NCBI GenBank assembly: GCA_031417555.1
Contig: JANOVV010000112.1
Coordinates: 50,686-114,685, forward strand
Direction: 5' to 3'
From: JADKIH01 sp031417555
GTDB taxonomy: Bacteria > Bacteroidota > Bacteroidia > AKYH767-A > 2013-40CM-41-45
DNA length: 64,000 nucleotides
Below are positions 9,086-18,232 of the stretch, in pieces. The translations under genes and the position numbers were made by a program. The stretch's first letter is position 1. Every line of letters begins with the position of its first letter. A model generated the notes under the pieces. It had not been told where the DNA came from and ran no database searches. It saw nothing but the letters and a program-made list of their open reading frames with translations.

Positions 9086-10141
9086 TTAAAGAAACTCCAC
9101 CTCAGTTCCGCCATATCCGAATTTTTCCTGCGGAGCTTCTGCAAAACGGATATTCGGGAAACGTTTTAACTCTTCTCGAATAGAGCTTCTTAACACACCA
9201 TTTCCCACTCCGTGGATGAATGTAATTTTATGAAATTTGTTTAGTAAGGCCTGATCCATTTCATAAAGGAAATAATTCAGCTGATAAGAAATTATTTGTG
9301 AATTATTCATAGACGAATGGTCTTTGACCAGTTCTTCTATGTGCAGATCAACAACTTTCTGACGGGTAAGCACTGTAAATTTTTCCTGTTTGCCTTTACC
9401 TTTGGAAGCAGCATTTCTTTTTTCTTCTTCGTCAGCATCTTTTTTAAATTTTTCAAGAAGCTTTGATACATCTATATTGTCAGGGGAAGAAAAAACGTAT
9501 AGAGGCATTAACAAAACTGTATCATCCTTTTGATAAAAAAGTTTTCTGAATTCAGTATTTAGGAAATCCGAAGAGCTGAATTGTAAACTTTTTACTGCCG
9601 GAGGCCGGGGTTTGTATTCATTTTCACCAAAAAATAGAAACTGAAATTCAAAGCCTTCAAATCGGTGTAGTTCGTCTTGTGAAAATATACCAATGAACTC
9701 TTCAGTCCTTGGTTTGAGTTGTCCTTTACTTAATCCGGAACGAATATCTTCATGTCGTCTGGAAGTTGTGAAGCAAATTGAATAGGTTGTATTATTAATG
9801 ATGTGTAATTCAATGTCAGTTGTGAGCGGACTTTTTTCATTCATTAAACGAACAGCGGCATAAATAGTATTATCGATTTCGAGTGATTGAATAAAATCAT
9901 TAGAATTTTTTTGAAAAGAAATAATTTTACTTTCCTCTGACAATTCTATTTGACTATGTTGTTCTTCGAAGTGCCTTTCATCAAGAACAAGTTCAATCAA
10001 AACAAGATGTTTTTCATCGCTGATATGTGTAAATCCATGAGAGTCTGTTACTTCCACTTTCTCATTGCTGAGAATGCGAGAAATTGTTCCTTCAATTGCT
10101 TCGTTTAAAAAACGAACAGTATCACCGATCTTGAGTTTCAC
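9086..10141 (-). CDS. DUF2027 / Smr-domain protein
   Basis: The 351-residue protein starts with a small SH3-like segment (KLKIGDTVRFLNEAIEGTI) and a DUF2027 region to about 230. A lysine-rich linker (about 232-250) follows, then a C-terminal Smr domain (about 260-351) with VVDLHIEEL and FIHGVGNGVLR, the DLH and HGxGxG signatures of MutS2-type nucleases. Smr domains nick DNA or RNA; the cellular role of this Bacteroidota architecture is not settled. The start codon is GTG at 10141; the ATG two bases upstream is in another frame and stops at once. It is convergent with the arginine decarboxylase gene. Confidence 0.85.
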   Translation of the reverse strand: MKLKIGDTVRFLNEAIEGTISRILSNEKVEVTDSHGFTHISDEKHLVLIELVLDERHFEEQHSQIELSEESKIISFQKNSNDFIQSLEIDNTIYAAVRLMNEKSPLTTDIELHIINNTTYSICFTTSRRHEDIRSGLSKGQLKPRTEEFIGIFSQDELHRFEGFEFQFLFFGENEYKPRPPAVKSLQFSSSDFLNTEFRKLFYQKDDTVLLMPLYVFSSPDNIDVSKLLEKFKKDADEEEKRNAASKGKGKQEKFTVLTRQKVVDLHIEELVKDHSSMNNSQIISYQLNYFLYEMDQALLNKFHKITFIHGVGNGVLRSSIREELKRFPNIRFAEAPQEKFGYGGTEVEFL

Positions 10142-10337
10142 ATTCTGTGGTTAAAATGAAATGAAAAGTAAAATTAATAGTTTTTATTGTTAACAGTAAC
10201 ATACAATCAATTTTTTTGTGAAATTTGTAACAGATTAACGATCGTAAAAGTTTTAATAGAATTTTTTAAATTAAATAGCACCATCCTACATTTAAGTATT
10301 TCCTTTTAAACTTTTTTAATAAACTTTCAATCTTGTA

Positions 10338-10985
10338 ATGGATTTCATTCAACAGATTATTGATTTTATACTTCATATTGATAAACATCTTTTTGAGATA
10401 GTTCAACAATACGATAAAGTTACATACTTAATTCTTGCCTTGATCATTTTTTGTGAAACAGGTTTAATTGTTACTCCATTTTTACCTGGAGATTCACTTT
10501 TATTTGCAGCCGGAGCTTTAGCCGGAGCGGGATTATTACACTTGGGCCTTTTAATGATAATTCTATTTTCAGCAGCTATAATTGGTGATAATTTAAATTT
10601 TGCAGTCGGAAATTTTATTGGCCATCGCCTGATAGAATCTAAGAAGAAGTGGATTAAAAGAGAATACCTGGATAGAACCCATAAATTTTATGAGAAACAT
10701 GGAGGTAAAACGGTAATCATAGCCCGATTTGTACCAATTGTAAGGACCTTTGCTCCGTTTGTTGCGGGTTTGGGAAGTATGGTCTACAAACGGTTTATAC
10801 TTTTTTGCATTACCGGAAATTTATTATGGATTGGAATATTTACTCTGGCAGGATATGCATTTGGAAATAATCAATGGGTAAAAGAGCATTTCTCTTTAGT
10901 CACTTTGGGAATAATTGGATTATCTGTCTTGCCAATAATTATAGGATTAATCAAATCAAGATTTAATAAAAATGAGCATTCTTAA
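10338..10985 (+). CDS. DedA-family membrane protein
   Basis: The 215-residue inner-membrane protein has about five hydrophobic segments. It carries the DedA/VTT signature: FCETGLIVTPFLPGDSLLF near 37-55, a re-entrant loop, and ARFVPIVRTFAPFVAGLGSM near 128-147, where the conserved Arg residues lie. DedA proteins (such as UptA and PetA) flip undecaprenyl phosphate or phospholipids back across the inner membrane. Which lipid this one moves cannot be read from the sequence. It is followed 28 bases later by aroE on the same strand, probably a simple two-gene unit. No signal peptide is needed. Confidence 0.9.
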   Translation: MDFIQQIIDFILHIDKHLFEIVQQYDKVTYLILALIIFCETGLIVTPFLPGDSLLFAAGALAGAGLLHLGLLMIILFSAAIIGDNLNFAVGNFIGHRLIESKKKWIKREYLDRTHKFYEKHGGKTVIIARFVPIVRTFAPFVAGLGSMVYKRFILFCITGNLLWIGIFTLAGYAFGNNQWVKEHFSLVTLGIIGLSVLPIIIGLIKSRFNKNEHS

Positions 10986-11013
10986 TATAATTTAAACATT
11001 TAATAACAATACA

Positions 11014-11778
11014 ATGAAACGTTATGGTTTATTTGGTCATCCTTTGGAGCATTCTTATTCACGTAAGTTTTTTACGGAAAAATTTCAACGAGAAGAACGG
11101 GATGATTGTGAGTACGAAAATTATGATACAGAAAATATCTATGATTTAAAAAAAATCATCCGCGAGGTACCTGAATTAATCGGATTAAATGTAACTAGTC
11201 CGTTTAAACAAGATATTATTCCAATGTTGGATAATCTTGACGATATATCACAAAAAATCGGTGCGGTAAATACGATTCGAATTGTAAGAACAGATGATAC
11301 TAAATTCGAACTTTTCGGTTATAATACTGATGCCTGGGGATTTGAACTAGCCATTCGTCCTATTTTACGACCGCATCATCGACGTGCTTTAATACTTGGA
11401 ACAGGTGGCTCTGCAAAAGCAGTCAGTTATGTTTTTAGAAAACTTAACATTGAACATTTCTTTGTTACAAGAGAAGAATCAAGATTCCATTATTCCTATG
11501 CCGATTTGAATTCGAATACAATGAGGGCGTTTCAGATTGTTGTAAATACAACTCCGTTGGGAATGTATCCTAACGTAAACGAATGTCCGAATATACCTTA
11601 TGAATTTCTGACTCATAAAAATCTTCTTTTTGATTTGGTTTATAATCCGGCTCAGACGAAGTTTTTAGAAAAAGGAAAAGAAGCCGGCGCTTTTATACAT
11701 AACGGTTTCCGCATGCTCAGACTGCAAGCAGAAAAATCGTGGGAAATTTGGAATGAACCAATTTTTGCCCAGCAATAG
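11014..11778 (+). CDS. aroE: Shikimate dehydrogenase
   Basis: The 254-residue cytoplasmic enzyme reduces 3-dehydroshikimate to shikimate with NADPH in the pathway to chorismate. The shikimate-binding site is GHPLEHSYSRKFF near 8-20, with NVTSPFKQD near 64-72 holding the catalytic Lys, and GYNTDAWGF near 104 holding the catalytic Asp. The nucleotide site is LILGTGGSAKA near 128. The family usually has NVTIPxK or NVTVPxK, so the Ser in NVTSPFK is a mild deviation. Length is slightly short (usual 270) but complete. The stop codon runs straight into a heptamer repeat tract. aroC, a later enzyme of the same pathway, is about 15 kb away. Confidence 0.93.
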   Translation: MKRYGLFGHPLEHSYSRKFFTEKFQREERDDCEYENYDTENIYDLKKIIREVPELIGLNVTSPFKQDIIPMLDNLDDISQKIGAVNTIRIVRTDDTKFELFGYNTDAWGFELAIRPILRPHHRRALILGTGGSAKAVSYVFRKLNIEHFFVTREESRFHYSYADLNSNTMRAFQIVVNTTPLGMYPNVNECPNIPYEFLTHKNLLFDLVYNPAQTKFLEKGKEAGAFIHNGFRMLRLQAEKSWEIWNEPIFAQQ

Positions 11779-11905
11779 TTATTGGTTATTAGTAATTTGT
11801 TAATGATTAATTATATATTGGAATTGTCTTTTAAAATAGAATCTATTAGACTAATAACTATTTACAAATAACCATTAACTAATTTCTAATAACTACCAAC
11901 CAATT
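11778..11905. repeat. Degenerate heptamer repeat tract between aroE and uvrB
   Basis: From 11778 the sequence reads as 7-bp units GTTATTG, GTTATTA, GTAATTT, GTTAATG, ATTAATT. After a 37-bp break, 11850-11905 reads as ACTAATA, ACTATTT, ACAAATA, ACCATTA, ACTAATT, TCTAATA, ACTACCA, ACCAATT. The two halves are roughly inverted copies and could pair. The last unit overlaps the TTG start of uvrB. Confidence 0.7.
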
Positions 11906-13922
11906 GCCTTTCCAAATTACATCAGACTTTCAGCCAACCGGAGATCAGCCGGAGGCTATAGAGCAACTGACTGCAGGAGTGCTTCGTGGCGATCATGCGC
12001 AAACATTGCTTGGTGTTACCGGCTCAGGAAAAACTTTTACGATTGCCAATGTAGTTGAGAGAATTCAACGACCGACACTTGTATTAAGTCATAATAAGAC
12101 TCTTGCAGCTCAATTATACGGTGAGTTCAAGCAATTTTTTCCGAAAAATGCTGTAGAATATTTTGTTTCATATTACGATTACTATCAGCCGGAAGCATTT
12201 ATTCCAAAAACAAATACATATATAGAAAAAGATCTTTCTATAAACGATGAAATTGAGAAGCTTCGTTTAAGTACTACTACTTCCCTCCTTTCAGGCCGTT
12301 CCGATGTTTTAGTTGTTAGTTCAGTTTCGTGTATTTATGGCATTGGAAATCCTGCCGACTTTAAAGAGAATATTATTGTTGTTAAAGAAGGTGAACGAAT
12401 GGGCAGGAATGCTTTTTTGCATAAGCTTGTAACTTCGCTTTATTCACGGACAGAAATCGAATTTAACAGAGGAAAGTTCCGTGTAAAAGGTGATACTGTT
12501 GATGTATTTATTGCTTATGGAGATACTGCTTACCGATTTAGTTTTTTTGGTGATACAATTGAGGAAATAACAACTATCGATCCTATATCAGGAAAAACAA
12601 TTGAGAAAAATCCAGCAGTAACAATTTATCCTGCCAATATTTTTGTAACCAGCCCTGACCGTCAGCTTCAGGCTATCTGGAATATTCAGGAAGATATGGT
12701 TAAGCAAGTGGATTACATGAAATCACTTGGCCAACACCTCGAAGCGAAGCGACTGGAAGACAGAGTTACGTATGATCTGGAAATGATTCGCGAACTTGGA
12801 TATTGTTCGGGCATCGAAAATTATTCGAGATATTTCGATGGACGTGAAAAAGGCGCACGTCCCTTCTGTCTGTTAGATTTTTTCCCGGATAATTATCTCA
12901 TGGTTATCGATGAAAGTCATGCTACTCTTCCACAGGTAAGGGCCATGTATGGTGGTGATCGATCAAGGAAGCAAAACCTGGTCGAATATGGTTTTCGATT
13001 ACCTGCAGCCCTTGATAATCGCCCTCTGAAATTTGAAGAATTTGAAAGCCTTGTTAAACAAGTAATTTATGTTAGCGCCACTCCTGCCGACTATGAATTG
13101 CAAAGAAGTGAAGGAATTTTAGTCGAGCAAGTTATTCGTCCTACGGGATTGTTGGATCCTGCTATTGAAATTAGGCCGAGTAAAAATCAGGTTGATGATT
13201 TACTGGAAGAAATTGATAAGACCGTAAAAGCGGGGAATCGTGTACTGGTTACCACGCTGACAAAAAGAATGTCGGAGGAGTTGACAAAGTATATGAGCCG
13301 ATTAAATATTAATTGCCGTTACATACATTCTGAAGTACAAACACTGGATCGTGTAGAGATTTTGCGTGACTTACGCCTCGGAAAGATTGATGTACTTATT
13401 GGAATAAATCTTTTACGCGAAGGGCTCGATTTGCCGGAAGTGTCGCTGGTAGCTGTTCTTGATGCAGATAAAGAAGGATTTTTACGCAGTAGCCGATCCT
13501 TAACACAAACAGCGGGACGTGCCGCAAGAAATGTGAATGGAAGAGTAATTTTTTATGCTGATAATATTACCGAAAGTATGCGTAGAACTATCGATGAGAC
13601 TAATCGGCGACGCGAAAAACAAGCTGAGTATAATACAAAACATGGAATTACACCTACACAGATAATTCGTTCAACGGAAAGTATTATGAATCAGACGACG
13701 GTGATGGATAGAAAATATATTGAGCCAAAAGCTTATATAGAAAGCGAACACATTAATATGGCTGCTGATCCTGTTGTAAAATATATGGGACAGGATGAAT
13801 TGAAAAAACTGATTAGTCAAACAAAAAAATCTATGGAGCGAGCTGCAAAAGAATTGGATTTCGTTGAAGCGGCAAGATTGAGGGATGAAATGTATGGATT
13901 GGAGAAGCTATTGAAAGTGTAA
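11904..13922 (+). CDS. uvrB: UvrABC system protein B
   Basis: This 672-residue helicase-like subunit of the nucleotide excision repair nuclease verifies damage after UvrA loading and positions UvrC. Walker A is GVTGSGKT at 37-44, the damage-probing beta hairpin is YYDYYQPEAFIP near 93, the DEAD-like box is DESHATLPQ near 337, and the helicase C-terminal half contains REGLDLPEV and QTAGRAARN. The UVR motif that contacts UvrC is at 633-668. The start is a TTG: it is the only in-frame start that gives the usual SDFQPTGDQPEAI beginning, and no ATG lies just upstream. A heptamer repeat tract fills the space up to this start. Confidence 0.97.
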   Translation: MPFQITSDFQPTGDQPEAIEQLTAGVLRGDHAQTLLGVTGSGKTFTIANVVERIQRPTLVLSHNKTLAAQLYGEFKQFFPKNAVEYFVSYYDYYQPEAFIPKTNTYIEKDLSINDEIEKLRLSTTTSLLSGRSDVLVVSSVSCIYGIGNPADFKENIIVVKEGERMGRNAFLHKLVTSLYSRTEIEFNRGKFRVKGDTVDVFIAYGDTAYRFSFFGDTIEEITTIDPISGKTIEKNPAVTIYPANIFVTSPDRQLQAIWNIQEDMVKQVDYMKSLGQHLEAKRLEDRVTYDLEMIRELGYCSGIENYSRYFDGREKGARPFCLLDFFPDNYLMVIDESHATLPQVRAMYGGDRSRKQNLVEYGFRLPAALDNRPLKFEEFESLVKQVIYVSATPADYELQRSEGILVEQVIRPTGLLDPAIEIRPSKNQVDDLLEEIDKTVKAGNRVLVTTLTKRMSEELTKYMSRLNINCRYIHSEVQTLDRVEILRDLRLGKIDVLIGINLLREGLDLPEVSLVAVLDADKEGFLRSSRSLTQTAGRAARNVNGRVIFYADNITESMRRTIDETNRRREKQAEYNTKHGITPTQIIRSTESIMNQTTVMDRKYIEPKAYIESEHINMAADPVVKYMGQDELKKLISQTKKSMERAAKELDFVEAARLRDEMYGLEKLLKV

Positions 13923-13932
13923 ACTGAATTTT

Positions 13933-13967
13933 GTATCAAGTATCATGTATCAAGTATCAAGTATCAT
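13933..13967. repeat. Five tandem copies of heptamer GTATCAA/GTATCAT
   Basis: Five perfect 7-bp units follow each other (GTATCAA, GTATCAT, GTATCAA, GTATCAA, GTATCAT) 11 bases after the uvrB stop. The same heptamer occurs twice on the other strand at 56499-56512. Confidence 0.85.
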
Positions 13968-14060
13968 GATATATAAAAGAAGATGCATAATCATTTTGTT
14001 ATGAATGGTGTTTCTTTTAATTTTTATAACTTATAGCATTGTAAATAAATAGGTAAACAT

Positions 14061-14378
14061 ATGAAAGAAATATCTGTTCGGGAATTAAAGAAAAAGATTG
14101 ACGATAAAGAAGATTTTCAATTGATTGATGTTCGTGAAGAGTATGAATATGATATATGTAATCTGAAAGGTGAATTAATTCCTATGGCTTTTGTCTTGGA
14201 TAATGCAGATAAAATATCGCGTGATAAACCGGTAGTTATTCATTGTAAATCTGGAAGACGCAGCGCTGTTATAATCAACGAGCTTGAAAAAAAGTTTGGC
14301 TTTACTAATTTGTATAATTTAAAGGGTGGAATTTTGGAATACGCACAAGAAATTGATCCCTCTTTGGAGCAATATTAA
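14061..14378 (+). CDS. Single-domain rhodanese
   Basis: The 105-residue protein is one rhodanese domain. FQLIDVREEYEYDIC near 20-34 is the usual opening, and the active-site loop HCKSGRRS near 72-79 carries the persulfide-forming Cys. LYNLKGGILEYA near 95 closes the fold. Single-domain rhodaneses carry sulfane sulfur between partners in the cytoplasm; some take part in thiolation or detoxification. There is no signal peptide. It stands alone between uvrB and a convergent secreted protein gene, so context gives no clue to the partner. Confidence 0.9.
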   Translation: MKEISVRELKKKIDDKEDFQLIDVREEYEYDICNLKGELIPMAFVLDNADKISRDKPVVIHCKSGRRSAVIINELEKKFGFTNLYNLKGGILEYAQEIDPSLEQY

Positions 14379-14433
14379 TTATACTCTTTTTTATGCAACA
14401 CGGATTGAATGGAATAAACAGATAAATTTTATC

Positions 14434-16947
14434 TCAATTCGTTTTTACAATTTTTTTGATTGATGAATTATTATCACCCGTTAATTTACAAAAATAAATT
14501 CCGCTTTGTATTGGAGGAAGGTTAATATAAATTTTATTTTTTCCGATAGTTGAATTTATTTTCTGAGAATATATAATCTTTCCTGTTTGATCTATTAAAG
14601 AAATCATTTTAACAGATTGCTTTGCGGAAAAGAACTCAGCCGTTAAATTTTGATTAACGATTGTTGGATAAATTTGAAAACTATTTATCGATGAAGACAA
14701 TGTTGGTATTCCAACGAATAAATCATCTAAATTACGTTTGTAAACTCCATGGCCATGAGTAAATATTACTAACGACCTATTGATTTCAGAGTATTCGATA
14801 TCAAAAACCATAACGGCCTCCGGTAATCCGGCATTTAATGTTTCCCAGGCAGTGCCGCCATCATAAGATACGAAAACACCGTAATCACAACCAACAAAAA
14901 TTAAGTTCGGATTGACAGGATTAACAAAAACCGTATGAAGAGGAATATCGGGAAGTGTTGCGCTAACATCAGTCCATGTATTTCCATTATTAATTGTTTT
15001 ATAAACATGCCCCGTGCCGAAGCCTGAAAAAACAATGTAAGCGATGCTATCGTTAAATGGATCTACAGCAATATCACGAGGATATCTGTTTGGCAAACCG
15101 GTTGAAATATTAGCATACGTTTGCCCTCCGTCTTCGCTTAAAAAAACATGCATGGGATAATTTGTTGACGGGGTTGTAGCAAAATAGATTTTATTTTCAT
15201 CGGTATGGCTTATATCCATGCTTAGTATTGGATTGTAAAAATCAACGGATCCTGAATTGTTCCATGAGATTCCCTGATCATAAGAAAAGTTCAGGTTTTC
15301 ATCACCTGCATACATTACCAAATGGTTGGACGGTGCAATCATATAAGGAGCAACAAAAGCAGGTTGATTACCCATAAAAATATTGAAAAAATTATATCCG
15401 CTATCGACGGATTGGTTCATATATAAATATTGCGAAGCAGCAAATTGAATACTTGGATTTGTTTGATCGATTGCATTAAAAGTTCCATCGCCACCATCAA
15501 CAGGAATCCAGTTTAATGTTCCATTGTAGCGGTGTGTATTTCTGTCTTGCAGACCGCCGAGCGCAAGATTCGAATCCGAAGAAACAACAGAGCCGTGATA
15601 AAATTGAGAAACATTATAGCCGTTTGCACACCAATTCCATTTTTCACCAAAATCGTTTGATCGGTATAAACCTGCATCTGTAAGGAGATAAATTTTATTT
15701 GCATCAAGTGGATTGGAAATTAATCCATGCAGATCGGGCCACGGTAATGTATCGATGCCTTCCGGAATAAAATCTGTTGAACGTAAAAGGTTATTGCCTC
15801 CTGTTAAAGATTGAAAAAGATAGACACCTCCTACGAAGACATTATTGCTGTCGGTGTCTTTTATTTTTAAGCATTTTGCATACCAACCCTGGTATGATGC
15901 AACATCACTTGTACTAACAATTGACCATGAGAGACCTTTATTTTCTGAGCGATACAATCCTACAGAAGAAAAGTCATTGGCGATATTTGCCATTACGATG
16001 TTTGGATTGTTTTTATATACATCTATAGTAATCCGGCCTGAATTTGGAAAACCAGGTAAACCAGTTGTTAGTTTATTCCATATTGTTCCAGCATCCGTTG
16101 ATTTAAATAAACCATGATCAGGGCTGGACAAATTTCCAACGCCGGCATATAAAATTGTAGAATCACTGGGATCGATTTCAAGATCCATGACCATTGTTTT
16201 ATTGAAAGAAATTGTCCAGGAAGTACCTGCATCCAATGATTTATATATTCCTTCAGTGGTCGCAGCATAAACGGTTTTAGGATTTTGCGGATTAAAAACA
16301 ATATCCCAGATACCACGTTGCTGATTATAATTCCAATTGAGAGAATGAGTCCATGTGATTCCACCATCGAGGGACTTAAGAATTCCGATACCATTACTGC
16401 CGCGGGTGGTGCGAATATCGAGGCCATTTAAGGAAGTACCGTAATCATACGTTTCTCCTGTGCCAATGTACATTTCATTTTTATTGTTTGGATTGATAGC
16501 AATTGCGCCTACTCCAAGAACGGGGAATCCTGTGGTAATATATTGCCAGGCATTTATCCCATAACCACCGGTAGTAGATTTCCATAATCCGCCGGACGCG
16601 GACCCTAGCCAAATAATATTAGTATCGACGGGATCGATAGCTATACTAATGGTTCTTCCGCCGACATTTTGCGGACCCATACTTTGCCATTCTGAATTGC
16701 TTTGTAATCTCGAAGAAGCATTTGAAAAATTTGCTTTATAAAAATCCCATGCTCTTCCATAAGCATCAGAAGGAACATCCGTATTTGGAAAAGCGGCTGC
16801 TGACCCTAAAAATTGTAAAGCATCGTAAGCAACGCTGTGGTCCTCTTTTTCTTTATTTTCCTGAGGTCTTTTTGTTTCGAAAATATAAAATACGAAGGTA
16901 AGAGTTAAAATAAATAACGTAAGTGCAGAAATTATTTTTATTTTCAT
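14434..16947 (-). CDS. Secreted BNR/sortilin-like beta-propeller protein with type A T9SS sorting domain
   Basis: The 837-residue protein begins with a signal peptide or anchor (7-24). After a short spacer it enters repeated BNR/Asp-box blades from about 85 (EWQSMGPQNVGGRTISI) to about 740, with many copies of the type 'DGGxTW', 'DAGTSW' and 'DPSDSTILYAGVG'. The last ~75 residues (from FQIYPTIVNQ to IKKIVKTN) are a type A C-terminal sorting domain, so it is expected to cross the outer membrane through the type IX system and be released or anchored at the surface. Such propellers occur in glycosidases and in VPS10-like proteins; I see no catalytic site to name a substrate. The gene is probably monocistronic. 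Confidence 0.85.
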   Translation of the reverse strand: MKIKIISALTLFILTLTFVFYIFETKRPQENKEKEDHSVAYDALQFLGSAAAFPNTDVPSDAYGRAWDFYKANFSNASSRLQSNSEWQSMGPQNVGGRTISIAIDPVDTNIIWLGSASGGLWKSTTGGYGINAWQYITTGFPVLGVGAIAINPNNKNEMYIGTGETYDYGTSLNGLDIRTTRGSNGIGILKSLDGGITWTHSLNWNYNQQRGIWDIVFNPQNPKTVYAATTEGIYKSLDAGTSWTISFNKTMVMDLEIDPSDSTILYAGVGNLSSPDHGLFKSTDAGTIWNKLTTGLPGFPNSGRITIDVYKNNPNIVMANIANDFSSVGLYRSENKGLSWSIVSTSDVASYQGWYAKCLKIKDTDSNNVFVGGVYLFQSLTGGNNLLRSTDFIPEGIDTLPWPDLHGLISNPLDANKIYLLTDAGLYRSNDFGEKWNWCANGYNVSQFYHGSVVSSDSNLALGGLQDRNTHRYNGTLNWIPVDGGDGTFNAIDQTNPSIQFAASQYLYMNQSVDSGYNFFNIFMGNQPAFVAPYMIAPSNHLVMYAGDENLNFSYDQGISWNNSGSVDFYNPILSMDISHTDENKIYFATTPSTNYPMHVFLSEDGGQTYANISTGLPNRYPRDIAVDPFNDSIAYIVFSGFGTGHVYKTINNGNTWTDVSATLPDIPLHTVFVNPVNPNLIFVGCDYGVFVSYDGGTAWETLNAGLPEAVMVFDIEYSEINRSLVIFTHGHGVYKRNLDDLFVGIPTLSSSINSFQIYPTIVNQNLTAEFFSAKQSVKMISLIDQTGKIIYSQKINSTIGKNKIYINLPPIQSGIYFCKLTGDNNSSIKKIVKTN

Positions 16948-17120
16948 TTGAATTTATTTTATTAATGATCTTAATGGAAAACCAATTTGCTTTTTAAGTA
17001 TTTAGATCTGATTTTGAATTATTCCAAATATATATAAAATACTAATGATGTTATAATTTATTTAGAAAGGAATATGTTAAAGTTGGGTTTTAAAATCGTT
17101 CTTAAATTATTCTTTTTCGA

Positions 17121-17220
17121 CTTTGTGAAACTTTGTGGGCCTTTGTGAACTTTGTGGTTAAAAAGTGCCGTTGGAGTTTTACCACAGAGTTCACAAAGGT
17201 GCACGGAGACTCACAAAGGG
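17121..17220. repeat. Imperfect inverted repeat built of CTTTGTG units
   Basis: CTTTGTG starts at 17121, 17131, 17141 and 17150, giving a period of about 10 bp. The stretch 17183-17219 contains the reverse complement (CCACAGAGTTCACAAAGG and on to CTCACAAAGG), so arms of about 38 bp with roughly seven mismatches can pair around a loop near 17160-17180. It lies in the 284-base gap between two minus-strand genes; nothing else is evident in that gap. Confidence 0.75.
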
Positions 17221-17231
17221 TTAATGGTTGG

Positions 17232-18188
17232 TTAAAAATATAATCCCCGAAAAATCGCTTTGCCGCTTCCACTCCATTCTATCGCCGGTGCCGGTAGATG
17301 AATTATATTTATCAGCTTAAATGCTGAAGATAAGAAACGTGACTTTGTTTGAATGCGAGCAAGATCAAAATCTAATGCAAGATAATATTGCCGATGCCTT
17401 TCAAAAGACGGAATCATTTTACCATCCACTTCTATTGGATTACTTTTTCCACCTGTCATGCCTTCTGCTCCGTAGCCTATTGCCACGCTAAACCATCGTG
17501 GTAAAATGGAAGATTTAAAAAAAGATCTTGGATTGATCGTCAGCCAATACGTTAATCCATTATAATCTTTAAGAATATTTTCAGGCAATGTGCTTCCTAA
17601 TAGTTTTGGATTGTATGCAGAGTACTTTGTCTGATGGAAAGAATACTTTAAAACAATGCGTTGTTCATGCCATGTCAGTTGCTGTCCGGCAAACAAAGCT
17701 ACTCCTCCAGCATTGGCAAGCATGTCTCCTCCACTAAATCCCCATTGTTTTGAAAAACCATCGAATACTTCAACCGTAGTCTGAAAAAGAAAAGCAATTC
17801 CTGCTCCGTAAAGTATCGCTTTCTTTTCTTTATAACCCGCCCATTCATAACAATGCATAAGTGGTTTTGAAATTGAATAGGCATCCCATATATGTCCGAA
17901 CTTGTCCATTTGCTCCCATTCACTGTTATCATTAAAAAAATGAAAAGCTGACTGCGGGTAATCCGAATACCATTGAGAATATAGCCATGTCATGCTCAGT
18001 CCATACATTCCAACGATGGAATAATTCAAAGTATGCACTCTTTTTGTATTTAATACTGAAGATTTTTTGAAAAAATTTGTTGTGTCACTAAAAATATAAT
18101 TTCCAGCTAAATTACTCGAAGGTTGTTTTGCAAAAGAAGAAAATGACAAATGAATTAGTAAAAATAAAAAAACAAATATCCATTTCAT
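17232..18188 (-). CDS. DUF2279-like exported protein
   Basis: From the ATG at 18188 the protein has 318 residues and a good signal peptide (MKWIFVFLFLLIHLSFSSFA, cleavage near AKQ). A TTG at 18236 that overlaps the previous stop and an ATG at 18215 are longer alternatives; the later ATG was chosen because the signal starts there. The middle carries MDKFGHIWDAYSIS and GGDMLANAGGVALF, which match Bacteroidota proteins annotated as DUF2279 / YfiM-like; the Asp, His and Glu residues in hydrophobic helices suggest a membrane-associated envelope protein. No function is known. It follows the gliding-type T9SS gene almost without a gap. Confidence 0.65.
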   Translation of the reverse strand: MKWIFVFLFLLIHLSFSSFAKQPSSNLAGNYIFSDTTNFFKKSSVLNTKRVHTLNYSIVGMYGLSMTWLYSQWYSDYPQSAFHFFNDNSEWEQMDKFGHIWDAYSISKPLMHCYEWAGYKEKKAILYGAGIAFLFQTTVEVFDGFSKQWGFSGGDMLANAGGVALFAGQQLTWHEQRIVLKYSFHQTKYSAYNPKLLGSTLPENILKDYNGLTYWLTINPRSFFKSSILPRWFSVAIGYGAEGMTGGKSNPIEVDGKMIPSFERHRQYYLALDFDLARIQTKSRFLSSAFKLINIIHLPAPAIEWSGSGKAIFRGLYF

Positions 18189-18232
18189 TCCGCTTAACGA
18201 CTTAGAGAAAATCATAAAATATATTTTACTAA

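Noticed and set aside
13933..13967. Regular repeats considered as a CRISPR array
   Set aside because: Units are 7 bp with no spacers and there are no cas genes in the window.
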